64,000 nt of DNA from Acerihabitans arboris (lineage in GTDB: Bacteria; Pseudomonadota; Gammaproteobacteria; Enterobacterales; Enterobacteriaceae). Under the pieces are notes generated by a model. It was not told the DNA's origin and did not search any database. It was given only the letters and a program-made list of their open reading frames with translations. The position numbers and the translations under genes are program-made. Shown piece after piece: positions 1-10,285 of this stretch (position 1 is its first letter; every line of letters begins with the position of its first letter). The DNA lies in the NCBI RefSeq assembly GCF_010131535.1, contig NZ_WUBS01000020.1, positions 1-64,000 of the forward strand, given 5' to 3'.

Positions 1-30
1 ACAGATTGTCTGATAAATTGTTAAAGAGCA
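1..30 (-). promoter_or_regulatory. rRNA operon leader with boxA
   Basis: On the minus strand this reads TGCTCTTTAACAA followed by TTTATCAGACAATCTGT, the boxA antitermination element and leader just downstream of E. coli rrn P2. The 16S gene itself would lie to the left, outside the window. In E. coli rrnC also lies beside yieP, divergently, so the context agrees. Confidence 0.93.
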
Positions 31-69
31 TGGCCAGCGTGCGTAAATCTCACCTGGCGCGGGTTGCGT

Positions 70-97
70 ATATTACGTTTTCCCGCTGAAGAGTCAA
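70..97 (-). promoter_or_regulatory. rRNA operon promoter P2
   Basis: Minus strand: -35 TTGACT (97-92), a 16-bp spacer, and -10 TAATAT (75-70). The spacer CTTCAGCGGGAAAACG closely resembles that of E. coli rrn P2. It lies between P1 and the boxA leader, as expected. Confidence 0.92.
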
Positions 98-178
98 GCT
101 TTTATTTGCCCGGACGGGGCGCTGTTCCCTTCCCGATCCGGCATCGCGTTAGCGTTTGTTCCCGGTCAGTGGAGGCGC

Positions 179-206
179 ATTATAGGGACTTTCCTCAGTC
201 TGACAA
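179..206 (-). promoter_or_regulatory. rRNA operon promoter P1
   Basis: Minus strand: -35 TTGTCA (206-201), a 16-bp spacer, and -10 TATAAT (184-179), followed by a GCGCC discriminator typical of stringently controlled rRNA promoters. AT-rich sequence at about 207-260 sits where an UP element would be. Bases 300-358 form the short divergent leader of yieP. Confidence 0.93.
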
Positions 207-358
207 GGCTTAATTGGTAAAAACAAGCCGATCGGTTTATTTTTCAACAAATGTTGACTAAATTCAGGGATCGCGGCTGCATTTACGACATTTACACCGC
301 CACATGGCCGCTCGCAGGCATAATATAGGTACATTCAAAACAGCATGGACGGGCCGCG

Positions 359-1048
359 ATGCATTTGACACCGCAACAACAAGCCGCACAACGAAACCTT
401 TCCTATCTTCTGGCCGAGAAGTTGGGGCAACGCATCCTGGCGGGGGAATATGCCGCCGGCGACATCCTGCCGGGCGAAATCGAGCTGGGGGACCTGTTTG
501 GCGTCAGCCGTACCGCGGTCAGGGAAGCGGTAAAGATATTGGCGGCCAAAGGCATGCTCCTACCCAGGCCGCGTATCGGCACCCGCATATTGCCGCGGCA
601 TCAGTGGAATTTCCTGGATCAAGAACTGCTGAGCTGGTGGGTCACCCGCGAGAATTTTGATGGCGTGATGAAACACTTCCTGGTGATGCGCACCAGCCTG
701 GAACCTCAGGCCTGCGCGCTGGCGGCGGTGAATGCCACCTACGACGAAAAGCATAGGCTGGTCATGCTGATGGAGGAGATGCAGCTGCTGCACGTGCATT
801 TTGACCGTGAACGCTGGATAACCGTCGATGCCCGGTTTCACCGGCATATCTATGAGATAAGCGGCAATCCGTTTCTGTCATCCTTCGCCAATCTGTTCAG
901 TTCCATCTATCAGAATTATTTTCGCGCCATTGTCAGCGACGAAACGGTAAAATCCGATCCGCACCAGGCTATCGTAGACGCCATCCTGGCATCCGATTCA
1001 AAAGAGGCGTTTGCGGCCTGCCAGCGGCTGCTGGCCGGGAACGATTAA
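359..1048 (+). CDS. yieP: GntR/FadR-family transcriptional regulator YieP
   Basis: A 229-residue cytosolic DNA-binding protein. Residues about 10-80 form a GntR winged helix, with the run GEIELGDLFGVSRTAVREAV as the recognition region. The C-terminal about 140 residues are an FCD-type helical ligand domain with the His-rich metal/ligand site pattern (FHRHIYE near residue 162). Similarity to E. coli YieP runs end to end and the length agrees (230). It is divergent from the rRNA promoters, as in E. coli, but here it directly neighbours kup; the rbs genes and hsrA are missing. The natural ligand is not evident from the sequence. Confidence 0.93.
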   Translation: MHLTPQQQAAQRNLSYLLAEKLGQRILAGEYAAGDILPGEIELGDLFGVSRTAVREAVKILAAKGMLLPRPRIGTRILPRHQWNFLDQELLSWWVTRENFDGVMKHFLVMRTSLEPQACALAAVNATYDEKHRLVMLMEEMQLLHVHFDRERWITVDARFHRHIYEISGNPFLSSFANLFSSIYQNYFRAIVSDETVKSDPHQAIVDAILASDSKEAFAACQRLLAGND

Positions 1049-1148
1049 TCAAGGGCGGGAGAGAACAGCGTCCGGACCGGTCGCCGCCGTTAACGGGCGG
1101 CCCGCCCCGATGATTCCCTGTAATCCAGGAAGCAGGCCTCGTCATGAA

Positions 1149-3017
1149 TCAGATTTCCACCTGGGTACCCAGTTCGATCACCCGGTTAGGCGGAATCAGG
1201 TATTGGTCGGGCGCGCGCAGGGCGTTACGGCTTAAGGCAATAAACAGCTTGCCCCGCACCAGCAGATACCAGGGGCGTTTACCCAGGATCAGCGATTCGT
1301 GGGACATAAAGAAGGAGGTTTCCATCATCCGGCACGAAAGCCCTTCCAGGCCGCAGCGATGGAATATTTCCTCCATATCCGGCGTTTCTTTAAAGCCGTA
1401 GCTGGCCACCACCCGCCAGAACGTCGGCGAAAGCTGTTCGATGGTCACGCGTCGCACGTTGTGCACAAACGGCGCATCCTCGGTGCGCAGCGTCAGCAGC
1501 ACCACGCGTTCGTGCAATACCTTGTTGTGCTTGAGATTATGCAGCAGCGCAAAAGGGATCACATTCATCGCCCGCGACATAAATACCGCCGTGCCCGATA
1601 CCCTGACCGGCGGCGATTTTTCCAGCGAGGCGATCAGCGCCTCCAGGGAGTTGCCGTGCTCATGCATCCTGCGCAGCAGCCGGAATCTTTCGCTCTTCCA
1701 GGTGGTCATCACGATAAACATCAGGAAACCCAGCAGCAGGGGCAGCCAGCCGCCGGAGAAAATCTTGAGGGCGTTGGCGGCGAACATCGGAATATCCATC
1801 GCCAGCAGCAGCAGCAGCAAGACCAGCACAACAAAACGATTCCAGTGCCAGTTTTTCATGGCGACGGTACAGGACAGGATGCTGGTCAGCACCATGGTGC
1901 CGGTCACGGCAATACCGTACGCCGCCGCCAGGTTGCTGGAGTGCTCGAAGCTCATGATCACCAGCACCACGGCAACATACAGCAGCCAGTTGATAAAGGG
2001 GATATAGATCTGGCCGGATTCCATCTCGGAGGTATGGACGATGCGCATCGGCGGCAGATAACCCAGGCGCACCGCTTGCCTGGTCAAGGAAAAGACGCCG
2101 GAAATCACCGCCTGCGAAGCAATCACCGTGGCAAGTGTCGCCAATATCAATAACGGGATCAGCGCCCAGTCCGGCGCCAGTAAAAAGAAGGGGTTCTTGA
2201 TGGCCGCGGGGTATTTAAGCAATAGAGCGCCCTGGCCAAAATAGTTTAGTACCAGAGAAGGCAGGACCGCGCTGAACCACGCAATACGGATTGGCAGCTT
2301 ACCAAAATGCCCCATATCGGCATACAGCGCCTCTACGCCGGTAATGGAAAGCACCACCGCGCCAAGGGCAAAAAATGAGATGGTTTTATATTGGAAAAAA
2401 AAGTTTACCGCCCACTGGGGATTGAGGGCGTACAGCACTTCCGGATTGGCCATGATGCCGCGCACGCCCAACACCGCCAGCGTCAGGAACCACACCACCA
2501 TGACCGGTGCGAACAGTTTGCCAATCCCGCCGGTGCCTTTTTTCTGGATAAGGAACAGTAGCGTCAGCACGGAGATAGATAAGGGAACAATATAGGCATC
2601 AAGCGACGGCGCGGCGATTTGCAGCCCTTCGATGGCCGACAGTACCGAGATGGCCGGCGTAATCACGACCTCGCCGTAAAAAAAGCTGCCGCCGATAAGT
2701 CCCATGATCACCAGCACCGAGGTCATGCGCGCGGACGTATTCCTGCCGGCCAGCGACATCAGCGTTAATATCCCGCCTTCCCCGGCGTTGTCCGCACGCA
2801 TAACGAAAGACAGATATTTAAATGAAACAATGAGGATCAGTAGCCAGAAGATTAACGAAAGGAAGCCAAGCACCGCTCCACGTTCAACGCCGAAGCCATA
2901 GTGCCCTGCCAGGCATTCTCTCAGGGTATATAGAGGACTGGTGCCGATATCTCCATAAACCACGCCGATGGCGGCCAATGTTACCGCCGATAGGGATTGC
3001 TTGTTCTCTCTGCTCAT
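1149..3017 (-). CDS. kup: Low-affinity potassium transporter Kup
   Basis: An inner-membrane K+/H+ symporter of the KUP/HAK family. The first about 430 residues form some 12 membrane segments, and the last about 190 are a hydrophilic cytoplasmic domain. Conserved stretches include [13 protein letters not shown] near the N-terminus, [16 protein letters not shown] and the C-terminal [12 protein letters not shown]. The frame is open to 3095, but the start at 3017 (MSRENKQSL) gives exactly 622 residues, the E. coli length, with AGAGG just upstream; the longer N-terminus has no homologous sequence or clear ribosome site. It is divergent from ravA across a 239-bp gap. Confidence 0.97.
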   Translation of the reverse strand: MSRENKQSLSAVTLAAIGVVYGDIGTSPLYTLRECLAGHYGFGVERGAVLGFLSLIFWLLILIVSFKYLSFVMRADNAGEGGILTLMSLAGRNTSARMTSVLVIMGLIGGSFFYGEVVITPAISVLSAIEGLQIAAPSLDAYIVPLSISVLTLLFLIQKKGTGGIGKLFAPVMVVWFLTLAVLGVRGIMANPEVLYALNPQWAVNFFFQYKTISFFALGAVVLSITGVEALYADMGHFGKLPIRIAWFSAVLPSLVLNYFGQGALLLKYPAAIKNPFFLLAPDWALIPLLILATLATVIASQAVISGVFSLTRQAVRLGYLPPMRIVHTSEMESGQIYIPFINWLLYVAVVLVIMSFEHSSNLAAAYGIAVTGTMVLTSILSCTVAMKNWHWNRFVVLVLLLLLLAMDIPMFAANALKIFSGGWLPLLLGFLMFIVMTTWKSERFRLLRRMHEHGNSLEALIASLEKSPPVRVSGTAVFMSRAMNVIPFALLHNLKHNKVLHERVVLLTLRTEDAPFVHNVRRVTIEQLSPTFWRVVASYGFKETPDMEEIFHRCGLEGLSCRMMETSFFMSHESLILGKRPWYLLVRGKLFIALSRNALRAPDQYLIPPNRVIELGTQVEI

Positions 3018-3256
3018 AACCTCTTCGCGCTGTAGTGTATCCGTAGCGTTTGGTGGGCTGGATTCATAGCTCATCAAAAAGCGCACAGTATGCATGAAAC
3101 TAGCAGAATACCTAATCTAATATCATCTTTCTTCACGTCAATATCAGCCCGTTGGGAAGAAAAACGACTGCTCCCCGCCTGTTTTCAGCCCTATCATTAT
3201 AAAAAGCGGTAGTTTATTGTTGCGTCATCATGATTATTCAGGATTAGACATTTATT

Positions 3257-4756
3257 ATGGCTCATTCATCCCTGCTGGTTGAGAGAATCTATCGCCTGAG
3301 CAGCGCGTTGGAAAGCGGGCTGTACGAACGGCAGCATACCGTGCGCCTGTGCCTGCTGGCGGCATTATGCGGCGAGAGCGTATTTTTATTGGGCCCGCCG
3401 GGGATTGCCAAAAGCCTTATCGCGCGGCGCCTTAAATTGGCGTTCAGCCATGCACGCGCCTTTGATTACCTGATGACGCGTTTTTCCACCCCGGAAGAAG
3501 TCTTCGGCCCCCTGTCCATCCAGGCCCTGAAAGAGGATGGACGTTACCACCGCCTGACCAAGGGCTACCTGCCGGAGGCGGAAATTGTCTTCCTGGATGA
3601 AATCTGGAAAGCCGGGCCGGCGATTTTGAATACCCTGCTGACGGCCATCAATGAACGACGCTTTCGCAACGGCGATACCGAACAGGTACTGCCGATGCGT
3701 TTGCTGATAACCGCCTCTAATGAATTGCCGGACGACGACAGCGGTCTGGAAGCGCTGTATGACCGGATGCTGATCCGTTTGTGGCTGCATAAGGTGAAAG
3801 AGAAAGCTAATTTTCACGCGCTGCTGATCCATACGGCCGACGGCGCGGAACATAGGTTTCCCGAAGGCCTGGGCGTTACCGATGAAGAGTATCAGGCGTG
3901 GCAGCCGAAAATAGACCGCATCACCTTGCCGACGGAATGCTTTGAATTAATTTATCAGCTGCGCCAGCGGCTGGATGCCTTGCCGGAAGCGCCCTATGTT
4001 TCCGACCGGCGTTGGAAAAAAGCCTTGCGCCTGCTTCAGGCCAGCGCGTTTTTCAGCGACAGGCCGGCCATCGCGCCGATAGACATCATCCTGTTAAAGG
4101 ATTGCCTGTGGCACGATCCGGACAGTCTCCAGTTGGTGGAACACCAGGTCGAACTATTGCTTATCGAGCAGGGCTATCAACAACAGGCCATGCTGCTGCG
4201 GATCCAGGATATCGAGCGGGAAAAACTGGCTCATTATCGCCGGCGAAACCAGCTGCAGGCCCTAACCTTTGAGTCGCGTAAAGGGCTGATGAATCGTAAG
4301 CCGGTCTATTCCCTGCCTGATGTTATGTCCGATCATATCCTGCGGCTGGCGCTGCAAACGCCGCTGATGCTGCACGATATCCAGGTGACTCATATCACCG
4401 TCGAGCGCGAGGCTCTGCAACAATGGCTGCTTAAGGATACGCCGTTAAAGGGCCGGTTGAATAACATAGGTTTTGCCCAGCCGCTGGAGGTGCGTATTAA
4501 CGCCGAACGGCAGCTGGAAATATTGGATATCAGCCGGCAAGCTTCGTTGTTGGCGCCGCAGGGGCAACAGCCGCCCGCGGAGCTGCCGCCGGAGCTCCAG
4601 GAAACCTTGGCCGCCGTGGAGCGACAGTATCACCAGCAGCGTGCCCGGTTCAGCGCACAGCATGGCTGCCTGTTTATCCCGCAGGAGTGGGTAGCGAAAA
4701 TCGAACAAAGCCTGCTGGAGGTTTCACGCCAGCTTCAGCAAGCCAGGCCGGGTTAA
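3257..4756 (+). CDS. ravA: MoxR-type AAA+ ATPase RavA
   Basis: A 499-residue cytosolic hexameric ATPase that works with the VWA protein ViaA. Known E. coli roles include interaction with lysine decarboxylase LdcI and with respiratory complexes. Visible motifs are Walker A GPPGIAKS at about residues 47-54, Walker [13 protein letters not shown] at about 111, sensor 1 [12 protein letters not shown] at about 154, and the RavA triple-helical/LARA region in the C-terminal 200 residues. viaA follows after 6 bp, so the two form an operon. The length matches E. coli (498). Confidence 0.96.
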   Translation: MAHSSLLVERIYRLSSALESGLYERQHTVRLCLLAALCGESVFLLGPPGIAKSLIARRLKLAFSHARAFDYLMTRFSTPEEVFGPLSIQALKEDGRYHRLTKGYLPEAEIVFLDEIWKAGPAILNTLLTAINERRFRNGDTEQVLPMRLLITASNELPDDDSGLEALYDRMLIRLWLHKVKEKANFHALLIHTADGAEHRFPEGLGVTDEEYQAWQPKIDRITLPTECFELIYQLRQRLDALPEAPYVSDRRWKKALRLLQASAFFSDRPAIAPIDIILLKDCLWHDPDSLQLVEHQVELLLIEQGYQQQAMLLRIQDIEREKLAHYRRRNQLQALTFESRKGLMNRKPVYSLPDVMSDHILRLALQTPLMLHDIQVTHITVEREALQQWLLKDTPLKGRLNNIGFAQPLEVRINAERQLEILDISRQASLLAPQGQQPPAELPPELQETLAAVERQYHQQRARFSAQHGCLFIPQEWVAKIEQSLLEVSRQLQQARPG

Positions 4757-4762
4757 TTCACC

Positions 4763-6232
4763 GTGCTGGCCTTAAGCACTCTGGATTTATTTTTATCGAT
4801 TAATGAAGGCGAGCTGCTGGATGATTTTGTCCTGACGCTGCTGGCTAGCCCGCAGTTGGCCGTTTTCCTGGAAAAATACCCGCTGTTCAAGCAGGCCCTG
4901 CTTAAACGAATGCCGGTTATCCGGCAACGCCTGGAGCGGATGTTAATCGAGACCCGGGTTTCGCCTGACCTGGCAACGGAGTTTTACCTGTTCCAGGAAT
5001 GCCAGCTGTTATCGCCCGGAGAGTTCAGGACCGCCCTTGCCCCAACGCTTGCGCGCCTGGAGCAGATATCCTCGCCCTTTTATCCGGAAGCCGGCAGCCT
5101 GGTACAGGCCGCAACCTTTGCGCACGCCCGACCGGAGGAAAGCTTTCAACCGCTGTTTTTGCAGCGCTGGCGTATTAACCTGACGCTGCGGTCGGTTACC
5201 CTGCATCATCAACTGTTGGATAAGGAACGGGAACAGTTGCTGGACGAGCTCGCGCAGCAGCTGGCGGCAAGCGGCGCGCTGGCCCCCGTGATGGCGGAAA
5301 ACGAAACGTCCGCCGGCCGGTTGTGGGATATGACCGCCGCGCAAAGGCAACAGCAGGATTACCGGCAGTTAGTACATTACGGTGAGTTTTTACGCCAGCA
5401 GCCGGAACTGCGCCAACTGGCCGATCAATTGGGGCGCAGCAGCGAATCCCATGCCGCCGCCGCCCCTCAGGCGCCGCAGCAGTGGATCCGGCTGCGCATC
5501 CGGGAACCTATGGTGCAGCCGGAAGAAGTCAGCGGAATCCATCAGAGTGACGATCTGCTGCGTTTGCTGCCTACCGAACTGGCCACCTTGGGGATAGACG
5601 AGCTGGAGTATGAATTTTACCGCCGGTTGCTGGAGAAGCGTTTGCTGACCTATCGCCTGCAGGGCGAGGGCTGGCGGGAGCGGGAGGTAAAACAGTCGGC
5701 GCAGGAGCGGCTGCGGCAACCCCAGCCCCGGGGACCCTTTATCGTTTGCGTCGATACCTCCGGTTCGATGGGCGGCTTTAACGAGCAGTGCGCGAAAGCT
5801 TTTTGCCTGGCGCTGATGCGTATTGCGCTGGCGGATAACCGCCGCTGTTATATAACGTTGTTCTCCACCGGCATGGTCAGCTATGAGCTGAGTGCCCTGT
5901 CCGGCTTGGAACAGGCTATCCGTTTTCTCAGCCAGCGCTTTAGCGGCGGCACCGATTTAAGCGCCTGCATCAGCGCCCTGGCCGATCGGTTGGCGACGCC
6001 GGAGTGGCGGGACGCGGACGCGGTGGTGATTTCGGATTTTATCGCCCAGCGATTACCGGATGAACTGGTCGCCCGTATAAAGCAAAAACAACGGCAACAG
6101 CTTCAGCGTTTCCATGCCGTCGCCCTGTCGTCACTGGGAAAACCGGGTATCCTGAAAATATTCGATCATATCTGGCGATTCGATACCAGCCTGAAAAGTC
6201 GTTTGTCACGGCGCTGGCACCGTCGGGACTGA
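4763..6232 (+). CDS. viaA: VWA-domain protein ViaA, partner of RavA
   Basis: A 489-residue protein starting at a GTG 6 bp after ravA. The C-terminal von Willebrand A domain carries the MIDAS metal motif DTSGSMGG at about residue 332, with the later Thr and Asp in GGTDLSA and ISDFIAQ. The N-terminal half is helical and specific to ViaA. It stimulates RavA ATPase activity in E. coli. A GC-rich inverted repeat (GCCCGCCG/CGGCGGGC, about 6242-6269) follows the stop, before asnC. Confidence 0.95.
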   Translation: MLALSTLDLFLSINEGELLDDFVLTLLASPQLAVFLEKYPLFKQALLKRMPVIRQRLERMLIETRVSPDLATEFYLFQECQLLSPGEFRTALAPTLARLEQISSPFYPEAGSLVQAATFAHARPEESFQPLFLQRWRINLTLRSVTLHHQLLDKEREQLLDELAQQLAASGALAPVMAENETSAGRLWDMTAAQRQQQDYRQLVHYGEFLRQQPELRQLADQLGRSSESHAAAAPQAPQQWIRLRIREPMVQPEEVSGIHQSDDLLRLLPTELATLGIDELEYEFYRRLLEKRLLTYRLQGEGWREREVKQSAQERLRQPQPRGPFIVCVDTSGSMGGFNEQCAKAFCLALMRIALADNRRCYITLFSTGMVSYELSALSGLEQAIRFLSQRFSGGTDLSACISALADRLATPEWRDADAVVISDFIAQRLPDELVARIKQKQRQQLQRFHAVALSSLGKPGILKIFDHIWRFDTSLKSRLSRRWHRRD

Positions 6233-6294
6233 AGGCCTTTTGCCCGCCGTTTCCCGCGGCCCGGCGGGCGCTTATTATCAATAAAGAGGAAACA

Positions 6295-6756
6295 ATGCCG
6301 GAAACTTATCAGATAGATAGTCTCGATCGCGCCATATTGCAGGCGTTGATGGCCAATGCCCGTACCGCTTATGCCGAGCTGGCCAAGCAATTAGCGGTCA
6401 GCGCCGGCACCATTCACGTGCGGGTGGAGAAAATGAAGCTGGCGGGCATTATCACCGGCGCCCGGATAGACGTCAGCGCGAAGCATCTGGGTTATGACGT
6501 ATGTTGTTTTATCGGCATCATCCTGAAGAGCGCCAAGGACTATCCGTCGGCGCTGAAAAAGCTCGATGCCCTGGAGGAAGTAGTGGAAGCCTATTACACC
6601 ACCGGCCACTACAGCATCTTTATCAAAGTCATGTGCCGCTCTATCGATGCCCTGCAGGAAGTACTTATCAACAAGATCCAGACCATAGATGAAATCCAGT
6701 CCACGGAGACGCTGATCTCGCTGCAAAACCCCATCAGCCGCACGATCGTCCCCTGA
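6295..6756 (+). CDS. asnC: Lrp/AsnC-family regulator AsnC
   Basis: A 153-residue feast/famine regulator. It has an N-terminal helix-turn-helix (residues about 6-60, LDRAILQALMANARTAYAEL) and a C-terminal RAM ligand domain that in E. coli binds asparagine. The ribosome site AGAGGA lies 6 bp before the ATG. In E. coli AsnC activates the divergent asnA gene; here only 62 bp separate viaA and asnC and asnA is absent, so the classic target must lie elsewhere or be lost. In E. coli AsnC also affects transcription into mioC and oriC, and that arrangement is kept. Confidence 0.94.
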   Translation: MPETYQIDSLDRAILQALMANARTAYAELAKQLAVSAGTIHVRVEKMKLAGIITGARIDVSAKHLGYDVCCFIGIILKSAKDYPSALKKLDALEEVVEAYYTTGHYSIFIKVMCRSIDALQEVLINKIQTIDEIQSTETLISLQNPISRTIVP

Positions 6757-6777
6757 CAGCAAATTCTTATACCCCTA

Positions 6778-6786
6778 TTATCCACA
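6778..6786 (+). promoter_or_regulatory. DnaA box in the mioC promoter region
   Basis: A perfect consensus DnaA box, TTATCCACA, 60 bp upstream of the mioC start. E. coli carries an equivalent box by which DnaA represses mioC transcription towards oriC. Position and sequence support the same role here. Confidence 0.85.
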
Positions 6787-6845
6787 GGTAGATCCCAGGC
6801 GATACACAGCGTACAATATCGGCTCTTCAATCAGACGGAAAGATT

Positions 6846-7286
6846 ATGGCCGACATAACGATCATCAGTGGCAGTACCCTGGGCAGCGCCGAATACGTGG
6901 CAGAACATCTGGCCGGTATTCTTGAAAATCAGGGGTTTACCACCAATGTGCTGCACGGTCCCGAACTGGAGGAAATGACTCTGGAAGGATTGTGGCTGAT
7001 CGTTTCCTCGACGCATGGCGCCGGCGATTTACCGGATAACCTGCAACCGCTGTTTGAACAGATGGACGCGGATCAACCGTCTCTTTCCAAGGTGAAATTC
7101 GGCGCGATCGGCATTGGCAGCAGCGAATACGACACCTTCTGCGGCGCGATCGATGCTATCGATCGTCAAATGATCGCGCTTGGCGCGTTACGGATCGGTG
7201 AGATATTAAAGATCGACATCACCCAACATGAAATTCCGGAGGATCCGGCGGAAGAATGGGCCAAAAGCTGGATCGGGTTTATATAA
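6846..7286 (+). CDS. mioC: FMN-binding protein MioC
   Basis: A 146-residue flavodoxin-like protein. The FMN phosphate loop ISGSTLGSAEYVA is at residues about 7-19, with flavin-contact segments STHGAGDLPDN (about 56) and GIGSSEYDTFCGA (about 90). In E. coli it binds FMN and supports biotin synthase activity in vitro. Transcription from its promoter enters oriC, and the gene ends just before the origin. Length is as in E. coli (147). Confidence 0.95.
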   Translation: MADITIISGSTLGSAEYVAEHLAGILENQGFTTNVLHGPELEEMTLEGLWLIVSSTHGAGDLPDNLQPLFEQMDADQPSLSKVKFGAIGIGSSEYDTFCGAIDAIDRQMIALGALRIGEILKIDITQHEIPEDPAEEWAKSWIGFI

Positions 7287-7590
7287 TTTAAAAAAAGATC
7301 GCCTAATCATTGTGTATAAGTCTGCTTAAAACCCGCCCATAACCGGTACTTATCCACTGTATAACCCTTGTTCGTTTTTCAATCAGTGGATAAGTGCCGA
7401 TCTTGATCCCAGCTTATACCGGATGGGATCACCGATCATTCACAGCAAAGGATCGTCAGCAACGATCTGTTTTAGCAAGCATTTAAAGGCTTATCCACAG
7501 AGGATCGCGATCCTAGTAGTAGACATAATAAAGAGATCTTTAAATAAAAAGATCTTTCTTTAATTACCAGCGGATCCCCGGGGCTTGTTT
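7287..7590. other. oriC: Chromosomal replication origin oriC
   Basis: The mioC-mnmG gap holds DnaA boxes TGTGTATAA (7311-7319), TTATCCACT (7350-7358, one mismatch), AGTGGATAA (7385-7393, one mismatch) and a perfect TTATCCACA (7491-7499, R1-like). I count about 12 GATC Dam sites between 7297 and 7575. An AT-rich unwinding element with GATCTTTAAATAA- and GATCTTTCTTTAA-like 13-mers occupies about 7533-7565, next to R1 on the mnmG side. The layout is that of E. coli oriC in reverse. Confidence 0.95.
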
Positions 7591-7667
7591 CACTCGCAAA
7601 GTTGAGTAGAATCCAATTTCCCAACGGCCCCTTGACGATCGTTCGCCCCAAGCGAGGTGTATTTACC

Positions 7668-9557
7668 ATGTTTTATCCCGATCAATTTGACGTCATCATC
7701 ATTGGTGGCGGCCATGCCGGTACGGAAGCGGCCATGGCGTCAGCCAGAATGGGGTGCAAAACCCTGCTGTTGACGCATAATATTGATACGCTTGGACAAA
7801 TGTCCTGTAATCCAGCAATTGGCGGGATCGGTAAAGGCCATTTGGTCAAGGAAATTGATGCCATGGGCGGCCTGATGGCCAAGGCGATCGACCAGGCGGG
7901 CATTCAGTTTAGGATACTAAACGCGAGCAAAGGACCGGCGGTGCGGGCTACGCGCGCCCAGGCCGATAGGCTACTGTATCGCCTGGCGATACGCACCGCG
8001 CTGGAGAACCAGTCCAACCTAATGATCTTCCAGCAGGCGGTGGAAGATCTTATCGTCGAAAACGATCGGGTGGTCGGAGCCGTGACCCAGATGGGATTAA
8101 AATTCAGGGCCAAATCGGTGGTATTGACCGTCGGTACCTTCCTGGACGGCAAGATCCATATCGGCATGGATCATTACAGCGGAGGCCGGGCCGGGGATCC
8201 GCCGTCGATCTCATTGTCCAAACGCCTGCGCGAGCTACCGTTCCGGGTCAAGCGCCTGAAAACCGGCACCCCGCCGCGCCTGGACGCCAGAACCATCGAC
8301 TTCAGCCAGTTGGCGACCCAGCAGGGCGATGTGCCGTTACCGGTATTCTCGTTTATGGGTTCGGTTGATCAGCACCCCCGGCAGGTGCCTTGTTATATCA
8401 CTTACACCAATGAGCGAACCCATGAGGTGATACGGCAGAACCTGGATCGCAGCCCGATGTACGCCGGCGTCATCGAAGGGGTGGGGCCGCGCTACTGTCC
8501 TTCCATTGAAGACAAGGTGATGCGTTTTGCCGATCGCGACTCGCATCAGATCTTCCTGGAACCGGAAGGGCTGACCAGCAACGAGGTTTATCCCAACGGC
8601 ATTTCGACCAGCCTGCCGTTCGACGTGCAGATGAAAATAGTGCATTCGATGAAAGGGCTGGAAAACGCCGGCATCGTCCGTCCCGGCTATGCCATTGAGT
8701 ATGACTTTTTTGATCCGCGTGATTTAAAGCCAACGCTTGAGAGCAAATATATCGCCGGCCTGTTCTTCGCCGGCCAGATCAACGGCACCACCGGTTACGA
8801 GGAAGCCGCCGCCCAGGGCATGCTGGCGGGCATCAACGCGGGCCGGCTGGCCAACGACCTGGACGGATGGTCGCCGCGCCGCGATCAGGCTTACCTGGGC
8901 GTGCTGGTGGACGATCTCTGTACCCTCGGCACCAAGGAACCCTATCGCATGTTTACCTCGCGCGCCGAATACCGGCTGCTGCTGCGCGAGGACAACGCGG
9001 ATTTGCGCCTGACCGAAACCGGTCGGCAACTGGGGCTGGTGGACGATGAGCGTTGGGCGCGGTTCAGCGAAAAGCTGGATAGCATAGAACGCGAACGCCA
9101 GCGCCTGCGCGACGTCTGGGTCAATCCCCGCACCGCCGAGGTCGAACAGATCAACCTGCTGCTCAAGGCGCCGTTATCACGTGAAGCCAGCGGCGAAGAG
9201 CTGCTCAGGCGCCCGGAGATGACTTACGACATCCTGACCGGACTGCCGATGTTCGCTCCTGCGCTGGCGGATCCACGGGCGGCAGAACAGGTGGAAATCC
9301 AGATTAAATACGCAGGATATATCACCCGTCAGCAGGAAGAGATCGACCGCCAGTCGCGTAATGAAAATACCTTGCTGCCGGTTGAGCTGGACTACGGGCA
9401 GGTGTCGGGCTTGTCCAACGAAGCGATCGCCAAGCTTAACGATCACAAACCGAATTCCATCGGGCAGGCATCGCGTATTTCAGGCATCACGCCGGCGGCC
9501 ATCTCCATTTTGCTGGTCTGGCTGAAAAAGCAGGGAATATTGCGCCGCAGTGCCTGA
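7668..9557 (+). CDS. mnmG: tRNA uridine-5-carboxymethylaminomethyl modification enzyme MnmG (GidA)
   Basis: The FAD-binding subunit of the MnmE-MnmG complex that modifies U34 of certain tRNAs. The dinucleotide-binding loop [10 protein letters not shown] is at residues about 13-22, followed by the family signatures [14 protein letters not shown] and [10 protein letters not shown]. The C-terminal helical domain ends [11 protein letters not shown]. The frame opens at 7602, but starting at 7668 (MFYPDQFDV) gives 629 residues, identical in length to E. coli and beginning with the conserved N-terminus. rsmG follows in the same direction. Confidence 0.97.
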   Translation: MFYPDQFDVIIIGGGHAGTEAAMASARMGCKTLLLTHNIDTLGQMSCNPAIGGIGKGHLVKEIDAMGGLMAKAIDQAGIQFRILNASKGPAVRATRAQADRLLYRLAIRTALENQSNLMIFQQAVEDLIVENDRVVGAVTQMGLKFRAKSVVLTVGTFLDGKIHIGMDHYSGGRAGDPPSISLSKRLRELPFRVKRLKTGTPPRLDARTIDFSQLATQQGDVPLPVFSFMGSVDQHPRQVPCYITYTNERTHEVIRQNLDRSPMYAGVIEGVGPRYCPSIEDKVMRFADRDSHQIFLEPEGLTSNEVYPNGISTSLPFDVQMKIVHSMKGLENAGIVRPGYAIEYDFFDPRDLKPTLESKYIAGLFFAGQINGTTGYEEAAAQGMLAGINAGRLANDLDGWSPRRDQAYLGVLVDDLCTLGTKEPYRMFTSRAEYRLLLREDNADLRLTETGRQLGLVDDERWARFSEKLDSIERERQRLRDVWVNPRTAEVEQINLLLKAPLSREASGEELLRRPEMTYDILTGLPMFAPALADPRAAEQVEIQIKYAGYITRQQEEIDRQSRNENTLLPVELDYGQVSGLSNEAIAKLNDHKPNSIGQASRISGITPAAISILLVWLKKQGILRRSA

Positions 9558-9664
9558 CTCACGCCGTCGGACATACCGGCGGCAGCGCCATAATACCCTT
9601 CACCCCCCTGGCGCCATTGACCGGCAATGGTTGGCGCCACGCCGCATTATTTAAGGATCCCGCC

Positions 9665-10285
9665 ATGCTGGGCAAACTTGATGTATTACTCAACGCCGCC
9701 GGGATTGCGCTTTCCGACGGGCAAAAGCAGCAATTGGTGCGCTACGTCCTGCTGCTGGACAAATGGAACCAGGCCTATAACCTGACGTCGGTGCGCGATC
9801 CGGCGCAAATGCTGATCCGCCATATCATGGACAGTATCGTGGTCAATCCACACCTGCGCGGGCAGTGCTTTATCGATGTGGGCACCGGCGCCGGCCTGCC
9901 CGGGATTCCGCTGGCGATAGTCCGCCCCGATTCCCGCTTCACATTGCTCGACAGCCTGGGCAAGCGTATTCGCTTCCTGCGCCAGGTACAGCATGAACTG
10001 CGGCTCGACAATATCGAACCTGTGCAGAGCAGGGTGGAGGAGTACGTTCCCGCCGTCGGTTTTGACGGCGTTATCAGCCGCGCCTTCGCCTCTGTTAACG
10101 ATATGCTGTCGTGGTGTCACCATCTGCCCGCGATGCCTGACGGGCGTTTCTACGCGCTGAAAGGCGTGGCGCCGTTGGAAGAGCTGGCCGCGTTGCCGGA
10201 AAAATTCGAGGTGGAGTCGGTAATTACGCTGGCCGTTCCGCAATTGCAGGGCGAGCGGCATTTAGTTGTCATCAAGACACGTTAA
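9665..10285 (+). CDS. rsmG: 16S rRNA (guanine527-N7)-methyltransferase RsmG (GidB)
   Basis: A 206-residue SAM-dependent methyltransferase that methylates G527 of 16S rRNA; loss in E. coli gives low-level streptomycin resistance. The SAM loop [15 protein letters not shown] is near residue 70 and the motif VISRAFAS near 137. The start at 9665 (MLGKLDVLL) is preceded by AAGGA 8 bp upstream and matches the E. coli N-terminus; the frame runs upstream to 9617 without similarity. It is the last gene before the atp operon promoter. Confidence 0.95.
   Translation: MLGKLDVLLNAAGIALSDGQKQQLVRYVLLLDKWNQAYNLTSVRDPAQMLIRHIMDSIVVNPHLRGQCFIDVGTGAGLPGIPLAIVRPDSRFTLLDSLGKRIRFLRQVQHELRLDNIEPVQSRVEEYVPAVGFDGVISRAFASVNDMLSWCHHLPAMPDGRFYALKGVAPLEELAALPEKFEVESVITLAVPQLQGERHLVVIKTR

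Noticed and set aside
1299-2153. 284-codon open frame on the plus strand across kup
   Set aside because: Antisense shadow of the well-supported kup gene; His/Gln-rich translation without any domain.
3018-3095. N-terminal extension of Kup
   Set aside because: No homologous sequence in the family; the start at 3017 gives the exact E. coli length.
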